Source of the DNA: Allium sativum
Taxonomy: Eukaryota > Streptophyta > Magnoliopsida > Asparagales > Amaryllidaceae
Assembly (NCBI GenBank): GCA_030737875.1
Contig: CM060922.1
Span: 324,837,956-324,901,955 of the forward strand
Length of the DNA: 64,000 nt
Direction: 5' to 3'
Part shown: positions 21,005 to 33,351 of the stretch, in pieces
Numbering within the stretch: position 1 is the stretch's first letter
Layout: every line of letters begins with the position of its first letter
Notes under the pieces: model-generated
The model's input: the letters and a program-made list of their open reading frames with translations, nothing else
Told to the model about the DNA's origin: nothing
Database searches by the model: none
Position numbers and translations under genes: made by a program

Positions 21005-22521
21005 AGACCCTAACCCTACCCTAATTCATTCATAATTAGATCTTGTAACTAAACTATGGCAAAATGAAACTTGATCATGGCCTCCACAAATCAATGAAGA
21101 GAGTTGCAAGCTAATCATCTTCTTCTTCTTATTTGGCAACTAGTTTTACTTCATAAGTTTGCTAATCTTGGTTTTGGTGAGTTCCTATAGCTTTAATAAT
21201 CAATTGTTAAATTGATTATGGTAGGATATGATAAGACATGGCTATGTTTGTGGATAAATATGTTTATGCAAGTTTAGTATATTGTATGTTATGTGTTTGG
21301 CAAGTTTTATGCTACATGCAAGTTTAATGCCATGTTTTATGATGCAAAACATTATGTTGAACATTTATGCATATGTAACATGTTATGCGAACTATATGTG
21401 AGAGTATATGCAAGTAATATGTAACATGATATGCAAGTTATGCATGTGATTTTATGCATGCTAAGTATTTGGTGTTATGCATGCTAAGTATTTGATTTTA
21501 TGCATGCTAAGTATTTGATTGTATGCATGCTAAGTATTGGGTTTTATGCATGCTAAGTGGTTGGTATTATGCATAAATCATGACATGCAAGTTTACCCTT
21601 TTAAAATGTGATGCATACATATGCAAGATGACACCTTTATATGCTATGCATGTTCACCCTCCTTTAAGATGCAAGTTATATATGCAAGTTCAACATGTTA
21701 TGCAAGTCATGTGTATGCTTATATGCAAGCTCAATATGTTATGCAAGTAATGTGCATGAAGTTATGTAAGTTATGTGCATGTGGTTATACAAGTTCATAT
21801 GCAAGTTATGTATATGCTTAAATGCAAGTTTAATGTGATATGCAAGTTATGCATGCTTATGCAAGTATGTGAATGCTTATGCAAGTATGTGAATGCTTAT
21901 GCAAGTATGTGAATGCTTATGCGAGTATGTGAATGCTTATGCAAGTATGTGAATGCTTATGCAAGTATGTGAATGCTTATGCAAGTATATGAATGCTTAT
22001 GCAAGTTATGTGTATGCTTAAATGCATGTTTAACATGTTATGCAAGTTATGAGAATGCTTATATGCAAGTTCAACATGTTATGCAAGATATGTGTATGAT
22101 AATATGCAAGCTCATATGCAACATGTTATGCAAATCATGTGTATGATAATGTGCAAGTTTGGGTTAAATGTAGTTGGGTTAATATATGCGCATATATGCA
22201 AGTTGACATCCTCTTAACCCATGACAAAGTTATATGCTAAACCCATGATATTTGTGATGGATCTTTCCCTTTATTATGTCGTGAAATGAGAACGATTTAC
22301 GTGGGGAACGATGGGGTAATAAATATGTTAATAAAAGTATGATTGGGTATGATTAAGCATACCATAAAAATAAATTAACATAAGTGGGAATTTACCTATT
22401 GAGTTAGGTCTACCCTATGGGAATTTACCTATTGAGTTAGGTCTACCCGTGTAGCGAAAAATGTGTAATTAATTAGGGATAATTAATTGTGGGGAGTGAT
22501 TAATTAGGTGTAATTAATCAA

Positions 22522-22744
22522 CTAAGACACGAGGTTGGACCCTTTTGTAGCGGAAGTCTGCCCGGAACCGACCGGCCATCCAGCGGCTACAAATGATTGG
22601 CCCAATGTGAGAGGTCTTAGTCGCAAACTAAATACGTGATTAACGTAAAGACACGAGGTTAGACTCGGTTATGACGTAAGGCTGCCCGGACCCAACCGGC
22701 TTAACCAGCGGTCATAAAAGATAGTCTAATGTGAGAGGTCTTTA
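22522..22744 (+). other. Paired multi-stem hairpins in the 3' LTR
   Basis: Hairpins A (22522-22620) and B (22646-22744) are the same as in the 5' LTR. Confidence 0.7.
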
Positions 22745-25651
22745 TGAGGATCACGGTCTTAATTAATTAAGAAACACTTAACCAAATTAGCATGTAGTGG
22801 GACATGAGGGTTAAGTGGGTGCCTTGGGTGGCATGTAGTAACTAGTGGGGGTGCCTCGGGTGGCATGAGGAAACTAGTGGGTTGCCTTGGGTGGCAATAG
22901 AAAATACGATTAGAATACTTAACCAAAGTGGAACATGTAATTAAACATGATTAAAGGGTTAAGTAACTGCCTTGGGTGGCATGTGGGAATCAAGTAAGTG
23001 CCTTGGGTGGCATGCGGAAATCTAGTGGGTGCCTTAAGTGGCAATTGAAATATAATTAGATGACTTAACCAAACCTTAACATGTAAGGGGGCATGATTAT
23101 AAAAAAGGGGTTAAGTGGGATGCACTAGATAAGAGTAGCAAGCTTAAGTAGTAGCTTGTGGTGGCCCATTTCAACCAATATCCCAAACGTATCTTTGTGG
23201 TCTCGACCCTAGTCGAGTGACGGGACACGCATATTGGGCTTGACTATAAGTGGCCAAAACGGGTTAGCGGTGGCAACGCAGGATCAACGGGTTTCATATG
23301 CGTGTGTGGACCCGGGCTGGTTGGTAAGTCGTTGTTGCATCATGTAGATATAAAGCCGTGCACAGTTGATATTATCTGGTAGCCACTTTGGGAAATGATA
23401 CACCCCCTTTGTGGGACCAGCACGGGTATCTACGGTAGGGAGCCGATCGCTTGGGAGTAGTGGGTACACCTAGTAAAGATAGGGGCAGACGGCACCTGTG
23501 TAGGGGTACAAGAAACTACCGGGTAAAAATTACTACGTACACTTAGTGGGATCAACCTTCAAGTAGGAATTACTCTTGGTGGGTAGAACTGGTGTGGTGC
23601 AGTGTAAGAATTACCCTTGGGTGGGTAGATCTGGGGTGGTGTAAGCTAGAAATTATCCTTGGGTGGATAAATGCGTCTTTTCGGTTATCGTAGTACATCC
23701 GGTGTTTAGTTGGCTACTTAGTGTAGTCATTATCCCCAGAGGTACCATACCTTGTTTATGTCATACCCTAATTACTTTAATGGTTGTATTGTTAGGGTTA
23801 TAGGACTCACTCAGACTTATGTCTGACCCCGTTGTTTTTATCTTTTCCCAACCCTCAGGTTATCAGAGTGGGCCCGGTACGAGTGGGCTTAGATCAGGCT
23901 GCTTTATTCTCTTTTGGAGCTTGGACCATAGATGTAGAGAGATCAGCTTACCCTTTCTTTTATGGCTATCAGTTCATGTATTGGGATTATGTACTTTTAT
24001 TTATCAGGATGGATATTTTGTACTTGACTCTTATTATGGTTTTGTGATGTAACCAAACATGTTTTACTTTCCGCTGCAATGAAATGATGTTTCAAGATTT
24101 TCAAGTACTACTTATATCTGTCTTATTGTAATTTTTCTGTTCTATATTCACTTAAAATACTCCACCGATGTTATGGCATTCCCTTAGAGAGTGACCATAG
24201 CGGGCGTGGGGTGTTACATACAACACATTGTCATCGAACTGATAATTTTCACAATGCCTGGGAACATAAAAAAATCCATGAAATAAATGACATATTAATT
24301 AAGTCGACATATCTAAAGAAGGTTGAAAACTAATATGTCTAAATACAACTTTTGCATTCCCAATACAGTGTTGACTTCTAAAAATTATATGTATACTGCT
24401 ATGCAGTTAGATTTTGTCTATATATTACATGATAACAGACCTCTTTTATATTTCACACCTGGCAATTACAGAATGTTTCAAAAATTAGGATTTTTTTTAA
24501 TCAAGGTATATGTCACACAGTGTGCAAAGAATCATTCACCATAATACGAAAATATATGAAAGTATGCATGATACAATTGACACGAATCTTTGTATTGGGA
24601 TAGCATATAATCTTTTTCAACTTTCTATTAGGAGGCAACAACAAAATTAGCTGTAAACAAAGAACAAAAAAAAATGAAAAAGGTCAACTACAGTTCATCA
24701 TGCTGCTAATTTGGATAATTAGTCTAAAGCAATCCAAAAATGGAAAATGAATTTAGAAAAACTTAAAGGAATGGATAACTAAAAGTGTATAAATCTATTC
24801 ACAATGGTAATCTAACAATATAGAAATTTATATTAAGTTGATTACACATATTTTAGTTATAGTAAAAAAAGAAATACACAAACGGGAAAGATGCCAAGCT
24901 CACGTTTTACTGCCTGTACCTAACTCTAACACTTTTAGACTATGCTTTACTGCATTTGTTTTAAAGTACAAAAAATTATTGTGGATTTTTTAGGGGTTAA
25001 TTTATATACAGTCCATCTTGTATGCATTTTTGAATGAATTATTACTTTGCAATATTATGAATTCGATGCTTTTAAGAATTTTTTTTGTTAGTTATATAAG
25101 ATGTTAAAATAATTATCCCTCAGAATTTATTGTTTTGAAATCATAAATGTAACTATGCCATCAAAATAATAAACAAAGCAAGTATAGATTTTTGTTATTC
25201 CTATGTTTTTCTATTATTTTTGATCCATTATCAACGTACCAACAACAATTAACAATTATATTAACATGGATGCATTATTTACAACTAAATGCTGAATTAA
25301 ACTAAAACTAAAATTCATACAAAAATGCGTTAGGTAGTTAAGCTGCCGCAAAAATGTCCGTATCAGAAAATTGTCATATATTAATCTATCAAATATGTTT
25401 GCACCAATGAATACAATTTATAACTAAAAGGAACAAAATCCTAGTCATAGTTCTGAACTTAAATCATTATTTATTATATTTTGCAAAATAATGTCAATAA
25501 ACAAAAAAAATTGGCCAATTTCCCACCTTATTTGTTATATTTTTGGATGTTTAAAGTCAGATCTATCAATGCATTTTCCCTAAGTTTTTCTTTAAGGTAT
25601 TAGCCAAATTCTCTAATGTGAATCCACATAATTTGTTTTGTCTGATAACAG

Positions 25652-25712
25652 ATTGAATCCAACTGCTCCTCCTTTTGCTGCTTTGATGGATTCCGGCTAT
25701 GATGATTATTAA
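25652..25712 (+). pseudogene. Exon-like fragment with a PAM2-like motif
   Basis: After an intron-like TCTGATAACAG the sequence encodes LNPTAPPFAALMDSGYDDY and stops at TAA (25710-25712). LNPxAxxF is the core of the PAM2 motif by which plant CID-type proteins bind the MLLE domain of poly(A)-binding protein. The fragment is only about 20 codons long and no neighbouring exon was found, so this is a weak call. Confidence 0.2.
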
Positions 25713-26093
25713 AATCCTGATATTTTTCAAGTGGTAAATTTATTTCTTTTTCTATGATTTCAATTGATTCAGGAATTCTGGGTTTTATTTAGTTTTTATT
25801 GATTTTATGAGTATTTGATCCATACTGGAGCGTTCACTTCACAAGCACGCAGATCACGAAGGATTTCCGAGAACTAGGATTTAAATCATTTCATCAATGA
25901 GTATACTGAATCTATATTTACACCGCATGCTTAGAGTGAAATCTCACAGAGTAAATAATTTTTTTGCAAGATTTCTGAAACCAGCAAGTTTTCTAATCTG
26001 TTGAGACTGCAAATGTAAATGCTAATTTGAATTTATGTGATTAAATTAATGCATAAAGAGAATAAATGTAATTAAAAAAGGTTTTAGAGCTAC

Positions 26094-26219
26094 GAAAAAG
26101 CAAAAGGAACCATTCAAATATTTTCCGTAAGATATACGGCTTTGTCGTGGGTGATAAGAGCTCTATGTTGGTTTGTAAAATATCTAAATCCGCAGTCTTC
26201 AATGATGACTTCCTTTCTA
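26094..26219 (-). pseudogene. Exon-like fragment, unrecognised protein
   Basis: The minus strand is open between an acceptor-like ATTGCAG and a donor-like GTAGCT. It encodes, in pieces, ERKSSLKTADLDILQTNIE and LLSPTTKPYILRKIFEWF. The amphipathic composition suggests real coding origin. No family was recognised. It lies close to the insertion point of the LARD-like element. Confidence 0.3.
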
Positions 26220-27848
26220 CTGCAATTGTTACCTTTACGTTTAAACCAAAAAGTAAAAAAACTCTCATTTTCACTGATGATTACTATCAAGCTGTTCTAT
26301 TTTTCTGTAACTTCATTTTTTTTTATTTGTCCCCTCTCATGAAATTTGGACCATTTCCACCAGGTGTGATGTAAGCAGTTCATATACTTAATAATTTTAG
26401 TATAAGTTATTAATGTGGAAGAAGTTGGCAGTGAAATAAAGTGGAAAAATAACAATAATTTAGAAGCCATAACAGATATTTAGTGTTCATACATGAGAAA
26501 TGGGTGCAATTGGCTGTTTGCCTCGATCTTTTACTAATTACTTTAGTGCGGAGGAGGAGTGTGGACTTTTTGTTCATTTTCGTAATACATGGCCTAAACT
26601 GAAATGTCACGTCGGTGGTTGAAAAAAATACTCAAAAATATTTCATATCTCTGATACACAATATTTATGGTCATTTATTTTGTGAAAAAAAATTTAGTGT
26701 GGGCTAAGTATGATACTATTTATGTTACTGAATTTGGGTTCACCATATCTTTATTAATAATTGTGTTGGAAACACATATTTTTGGCCCGACCGTGAAATA
26801 CCGAAATTGCCCTCTATTTATATTAAAAAACTATCTCATAAAAATATGATCTGTGCAGCTGATTTTTTTTCTTTTCAAAACTTCATTTATGTATGTGCTG
26901 GCCTGTAACATCCCGATATTTTTGACCGTTCAAATCGACAATGATCCTCAATGTCGACATGAACAAATCAAAAATAAGGATAGTTATTGGGATTTATATA
27001 AGAAAAAAAGAAGAGAAGAAGAAGAACAAATACAGAATCTCGCAGCGGAAGGACTAAATATAATAAATAAATAACAGTTTATAAAGCTGTTAAAAACATA
27101 CATTTTATTTCATTTACAACAATTATCAGAGTAAATTAACATACAACATACCGATGCATTTGCAGCGGAATAATAATTATAGTACGTCTGTTGAATTCCA
27201 TCTTCATCTTGTATCTTCAAAGTAAGAAATCTTCGCTAACTGCAACTCGGTCTGACCCGAGCGTATTGCATAAAAAGAAACACAACAAACACTCGGATCA
27301 GAACTAAATCATTCTCATATTAGTTAAATCAAATTTCATGTAATAATATGAATGCAATAACTTAAGAGATGTTACGGGAATTTCCATCTCCTAAGGATCC
27401 GTCAAACTAATACTATATAATATAATACGCTATTATAATAATGTCTATGGTTAAATATAACATAATAAAATAATGTATGCGGATTACCATTATTACCCTT
27501 ACACCGTTTATACCGTTGCCGTACAGTTTGCATATAACACACCGGTACGTCGGCGGATAGAGATGCGCCGTGATACGACAACGTTAAATCAAAATCGTAG
27601 GGGCTCGATCAGGATAAATATGACAAGGCATCGAGGCAATACCCATCAGTAGTGATTCTACCGGATTGCTGACCCAGGCCTGTGGTAACGCATAGCCGCA
27701 ACTACCGCCCACCCCAAACATACCCCAAAATCAAATCAAAGGCGCCAATCAATCACAAAGTATATATATGGTATCGAAGAAGTATGCCTGCTCAGAGTAG
27801 CTAACTCAATCAACCTGGGTATGGCTCCTGTTTTAGTCATTTTAATTA

Positions 27849-27862
27849 TGACCCGAAGGTCA
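27849..27862 (-). other. Small hairpin with a UUCG-type loop
   Basis: On the minus (transcribed) strand the sequence reads TGACC-TTCG-GGTCA: a 5 bp stem with a TTCG loop closed by C-G, which is the stable tetraloop form in RNA. The equivalent is present in the right LTR (about 34303-34316). Confidence 0.45.
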
Positions 27863-27951
27863 AGGTTATCCATCATCGTTCTCTTTCTTCAAATCCAGTA
27901 ATCGCCTCCAAATCCATCCAACACCATTTCTGGAATTCCACCGCGTACACA

Positions 27952-28018
27952 GTTGTTAAAGTGGTTTTCGGTATTGGCAGAGAGTATGACAATATCTGAT
28001 CCCGGTCTCTTTAACAAC
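27952..28018 (-). other. Long-armed hairpin in the LARD-like LTR
   Basis: A perfect 10 bp arm pair GTTGTTAAAG (27952-27961) / CTTTAACAAC (28009-28018) encloses a second pair GGTATTG/CAATATC (27970-27996, one mismatch). The right LTR has the same structure at 34406-34472. Confidence 0.5.
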
Positions 28019-31000
28019 CAAACGTTTACATTTTTCACACCGGTCAGTTCTTTTACATTTCAAAGGGGGTTCGTACTTCATATCAAAAATATCATATTTT
28101 CTAAAATCATTTCAATAGTCAAAATATAATGTTTCATAATGAAATCCCCTTTAAAAACCAAACTTAAATCTTGGACAATTCTAACTTTTAAAATAGTTTG
28201 AATATTAAGATAGTAAAAATATATATGAAATAGTTTAGATATATAATTTGAAATAGTTGAAAAATAAATAGTTTGTAATTAAAATAGAATTATCAAATTT
28301 AGTAAAATCTATAGTTAAAATATTAGAATAATTTATAAAATAAATAGTTAATTATAAAATGATTTATTTAAAATAATTATAAAATAAAATAGTAATAAAG
28401 TAAAATAGTTTATACAGAAAATATAATTATTATTAAAATAGTTTATAAAGAATGGTTTTGAAATACTATAGTTGGAATTAGAATCGTTCTCTAACATTTT
28501 CAATTAAACTTGAAGTCATATTTCAATCTTCAATTCAATCAACTCAAATTTTTATAATTCCATTGATTAAACTTCCAATTTACATTCATTTCACTTTGAT
28601 CAAATTAATTCAAATAGTTACGTTCCAAATTAGATTCTCATTTTCAATGATTTCAATTTATGTCAAATATCGAGTTCACAATTCATATGTAATTCAAATC
28701 AATGTTGATTCATAATAAAATTCAAAGGTGGGTGAAACTATTCAATTTCAATAAATTCGATTTATATTATATTTCACTATTTATTTAGCTTCAGTTACAA
28801 TACAAATTTATTTCCTTTTCTTATATATATATTTCAAAATTCGAGGTTCAAGTTCAAAGGAAATAAATTATAAAACATCGCTTATATGGTCTTTAAAACA
28901 ATATTTCAAAATTCATGGTTAAAACAAATTTTATTTAACCAACCGGTGTCCGTATATAATTTTCTATCCTATAGCCAAGTAATACTTAAATTTTTAATTT
29001 TAGTATTTGGGAAAGGATATATATCATTTCAATCCAAATTAGGGTCAAAGGTATTTATCATTTCAACCTACGTTCTTAATTCATTTTAATGATTAACCCC
29101 GGGTTTATTCGATGCCCGTAACATCTAGGGTAATGATTGGGATTAATCGGCACAACAACGGTCATATACAAATAAATATGAATAACAGGCAAATTTACGT
29201 AATTAACATCAATATGTCAACATATCAAATTCAAGCCATTTGTCACATCAATACATACAAACAGTTCAATATCACATAAATGTACAAATTATCAGGTGTC
29301 AGGTTTTAAATAGTAATTAAATGTCAAATTTTTAACTTAACTGAAAACATAAATTTAACAGTCAAAATTAACTACACTATCAATGCAAATAAACATAATA
29401 TGCAAAATTAAACTGTCAAACATCAATCCAAACAATCATATCATGACATAATATTATTTTAACTAATATTAGAATACTTTAGTTAAGCGTGAGTGGGTTA
29501 AATCACTCACCTTGGTTCTATATGCGATTGAAATCCAATTTTTAGCCCAAAAATTTTCAGTCTTAGAATCAATCCAAACCAACGCCATCTCGAAGAGCTC
29601 GTTGATACGATTCAAATGCAACAAACCGCGTGTCATTCTGAAGTCGTATGCAAAAGTTATATAAGTTCTAGCGATTAGAGTTTTAAATAAAATAAAATAA
29701 AATAAACGAAAAATGGACTAAAATATGAGAAGCTTGCCATGTCAGCACCTTCTTCCCTGTTCACCCATCTACTCCTATACAATACACTCACAAGAAAAAT
29801 TAAACCCACCAATATACATAACTTCTCTCCTCAATCTCTTTCTTGTTTCTCAACGAAAACTCGAATGGATAGATCCAACAAATTTTTCTTCGCGCACACT
29901 TCCTCTCCATCACAATAACTTCAAGCTCGCTCCACACATAAAATTGCATCCACCAGCTTCCTCACGCATGCACCATGTAGGTTGCGACAATTTTTGTCGT
30001 GAAATCCACCCAAATTTGCACACAAGATGCTATTCCATGTCACAAACTCGAATACGATGTTCAACTCATGCATCGATCCCTATATAAATCAAGAATCTCA
30101 ATCCTAGCTTCTTATCCTTCACTTTAGCAGTTGTCGACACCATTCAAATTCCATCACACCTCTAAATTTAGGTATGAGATCGAAGATAATTAAGATACGA
30201 GTACGCTAGAATAAAACAAGATTTTTTTTTGTGCAGTATTTTAGGAGATCTAATGTTTTCTCATAGGATATATAAGAGGAGCAACCATTGACATTTTCTG
30301 AAAGAAATACAGGGTGCGGCTATTTGTTTCATTTGTTGTCATATGAGAAAATAATGAAATATAAGAAATCAATAAACATAAGATAATTAATTTCTAAATT
30401 TAATTCTTTCTATATTTTGGATTTGCAATATTTTCTTTGTCCATCATTAATTACATGTTACCTAAAATATGCCATTTCAATAACACTGAAACCATTGGAT
30501 ATAATTAAATTTCTAATGAATGCTTATACTATGATTCGATAAAACCATAAAATGTCATATGGACATAAGTAGCATTTATTCACACATGCATATACTATTT
30601 ATTTCAATTTCTATATATTCATTTTTTTATTTTATTTTTAAAGTTCATTAATTTTATTTATATCCAAATGGAACCTTAAATACTTTATATTAAGCTTCGA
30701 AATTTGATTGTTCAGTAACCGTTATTTTGAAAATTACGCTTTTAACCAATCAGTTTGACACATATGATTTCCATCCCTGATTAATGGAATTCAAGTTACG
30801 TTGACAGTGATTACTATATCTACAACAAATAGTGAGAGTAATTTTGATCAACAAATTCTTCTTTGCTATTATTATAATTGAATCCAAACTAAATGTTCAT
30901 TCCATTTATAACCATTATTTAATTCCATCAATTTACATACATTAAAACCTTAAATTCAATTATTATTTACCAATTTCTATTGAACATTAATTCTATTAAA

Positions 31001-31558
31001 TTAATTAACATTCCTTTTTATTCAACTTTCATAAGTAGCAAATTTTATCGTTTTGATTACTCAAAAAGTCACCATAGTTTAAAACGAATTCACATATAAA
31101 ATTCAAAGTTAATTATTACAAAAATCTATACGCATTTTAATTTCCGTTTATTCACCTTTTAAATTAAATTCAAAAATTTATAAACTCTACTCAAATCAAT
31201 ACAAATAAATTAATATAACTTATAAATCAACTATCGTTAATTGTTAATTCAATTTTTCATTATTTATAATTCAAGTTCTATTTCAACTATTAATCACACC
31301 AATCAATTTCATTAAATACATTAATATTAATTCCCACTTTCAACCTTTATCGAAATAAATAAATCCTAAATTTATTTGCGATCAATGCAAGTTATTATCA
31401 TAATAATAGGTTGAATTTCATTATTTTAAATAATTCAATTATGTTTTCAACATAGAATTTCACAATTTAAATCATTAAATATTATTTAAAATCCATATAA
31501 TATCAAAAACATATTAAATTAAATAATAAAATTTATCGCAAAATTTTGGGATGTTACA

Positions 31559-31571
31559 TTCTCCCCCACTT
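31559..31571 (-). other. Polypurine tract of the LARD-like element
   Basis: The reverse complement reads AAGTGGGGGAGAA directly before the LTR, matching the purine tract style of the chromoviruses in the window. Confidence 0.8.
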
Positions 31572-33337
31572 AAAAACTTTTCGTCCTCGAAAAGGAACGT
31601 AGAAATGAAGTGATAAAATAAAGTTGAAATAATATAAAATTTCTACTAAACATAGAAAATTTAACTTGTACAAAACTCAAATTTTCACAAAATTTCTAAG
31701 TCATAATTTCACGAAAAATTTCGGCGGAGTCTCCTTTGTACGGTTTGGTCTGGAAAACAATAATATATAATGATTCCAAATTTACATCTCATCTCAATGA
31801 TGAGGCATCCCAAAATTGGGGAAAACAATATAAATTGCCAAAATACGATATATAATTCGATATATGTACCTTTCATTTGCGTTATTAGCGATTTATTTAT
31901 TTTTGAACAAGCATTAGCAAATTTTTATGCGCAAGGAGCTCCAATGCAAGCAAATTGCCATCAGCACTTATAACGCTCTACAACATATAAAAGAAATAAT
32001 ATTTATATGTTTATAGTAAGCACAAATGCATTAGCAAATGCAACTAAAATATAAATAAAACATCCAATCAATTATATTAATTCAAACAAGCAACCAAACA
32101 AAATTTTTCAATGTCACTTTTTATTAGCTTGATTTCATTGTTTATTTCACTTTTAAACAATTCATAATTTCATTTGTTATATTTCAGTTTATTACCAATT
32201 AATTCGCTTAATTAATTTTTCATTGATTCGGTTAATTCACATTACTAAGCATAACATAACCAAGCATATGTCGTTTTCATTACATAACTTAAATTTTATT
32301 TATATTATAACCAATCAAATTTTTCTTCACTTTCATTATCCCTTCTTATACTTGTCCATTAATTAATTGCTTATTCTTATAACATTCAACTTTCTAATTA
32401 ATTGGTAAGTTATTCATGCTACAGAACAGAATTAATTATTACACACATTTCAATGGTTACCATTTGTTTCATTTTATTATCCAATTCTTAAGATTTTTTT
32501 ATTTTAATTATAACTCTCTTAACATTCGGAAGTTTCAATTCATTACTTATTCAAGATTTCAAGAATTAAATTTCGGGTTCTTTTTTTTTCAAATTTTTTT
32601 TTCTTTATATAATATATCGTTTACATAAAATCATACTAAAAAGGGGTCTAAATAAAGTTCAACTTCGTAAAACAAAGTCTAAAATATAAATGTCTCCCTA
32701 CTTAGATTCTTGAGAATAAACATCGATGATGCGTGCACTCATCACCGAAATCATTTTCAAAGAAAAGAGGGTATACACTTATTTCTTTTTTTTTCAATAA
32801 TTCATTTAAAAACAATTTCTATTTGAAACACTTTTAAAATATAAACATATTATTTCAAACCATTTGCAAATCGATATTAAAAATCGCCCGGAACCAAATT
32901 CTCAAATTCATATTTTACTTCTTATTTCATTATCAATAAATTTTCAATATTTGAATTTTTTTTTTAAACCAATCAACAACCAATGGTTTTAACTATTAAT
33001 TAATCGAGTAACAAATGATGAAAATTTAATATTATCATCAACAAACCCAAAATTCATATATTTTTAAATAATTCTATATATATAAAATATAATTCAAAAT
33101 AATATTATATCGATAAGCTCTGCTCGAGTGTTTAGAAATCCCTATCGATACATTGGCGTCCCAAGTACCGAGCAGAATTCATAAATTCTCAACAGAACAA
33201 ATCAACACAAATAAAATCATTTTATACCAAAATTACAAGTACGCTCTCTCATATACACTCAAACTCATTCTAGATTATTACTACTCCATCTCTAATGAGT
33301 TAATCCCAAATAGAGCCAAGGTTTTCGCTAAACCAAA
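31572..33337 (-). mobile_element. Non-coding internal region of the LARD-like element
   Basis: About 1.77 kb of very AT-rich DNA. No open frame shows Gag, protease, reverse transcriptase, RNase H or integrase motifs on either strand. Confidence 0.7.
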
Positions 33338-33349
33338 GCTCTGATACCA
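33338..33349 (-). other. Primer-binding site of the LARD-like element
   Basis: The reverse complement reads TGGTATCAGAGC, the initiator Met-tRNA site, two bases from the right LTR. Confidence 0.85.
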
Positions 33350-33351
33350 AA

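Larger units (their letters stand above)
13067..24218 (+). mobile_element. Defective Ty3/gypsy chromovirus (complete insertion)
   Basis: The 11.15 kb element is bounded by perfect 5 bp target duplications TACAA (13062-13066 and 24219-24223). It has two LTRs (3708 and 3684 bp), a Met-tRNA primer site and a purine tract. The LTRs differ by roughly 1 percent by eye. The 3.76 kb internal region has lost most of gag, the end of reverse transcriptase and nearly all of RNase H, yet keeps one long integrase-chromodomain frame. By homology to the element at 55690 it belongs to the chromovirus lineage, probably Tekay/Del-like. Since the LTRs are young but the interior is badly decayed, it was probably already defective when it inserted. 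Confidence 0.9.
20535..24218 (+). mobile_element. 3' LTR of the defective chromovirus
   Basis: Runs from TGTAACACCCC to GGGGTGTTACA, 3684 bp. It is near-identical to the 5' LTR apart from scattered substitutions and changed copy number in tandem arrays (four GTCGAC units at 20814-20855). The TATA box is at 20997-21004 and the paired hairpins at 22522-22744. Confidence 0.9.
24224..26898. other. Background DNA between the two insertions
   Basis: AT-rich, mostly featureless. Two short exon-like islands are listed separately (25652-25712 plus, 26094-26219 minus). Confidence 0.4.
26904..31558 (-). mobile_element. Left LTR (3' LTR in element orientation)
   Basis: Runs from TGTAACATCCC to GGGATGTTACA. 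AT-rich, with an AT-only, AAATAGTTTA-like stretch at about 28190-28460. Compared with the right LTR, about 14 substitutions were seen by eye in the first 1.1 kb. Confidence 0.85.
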
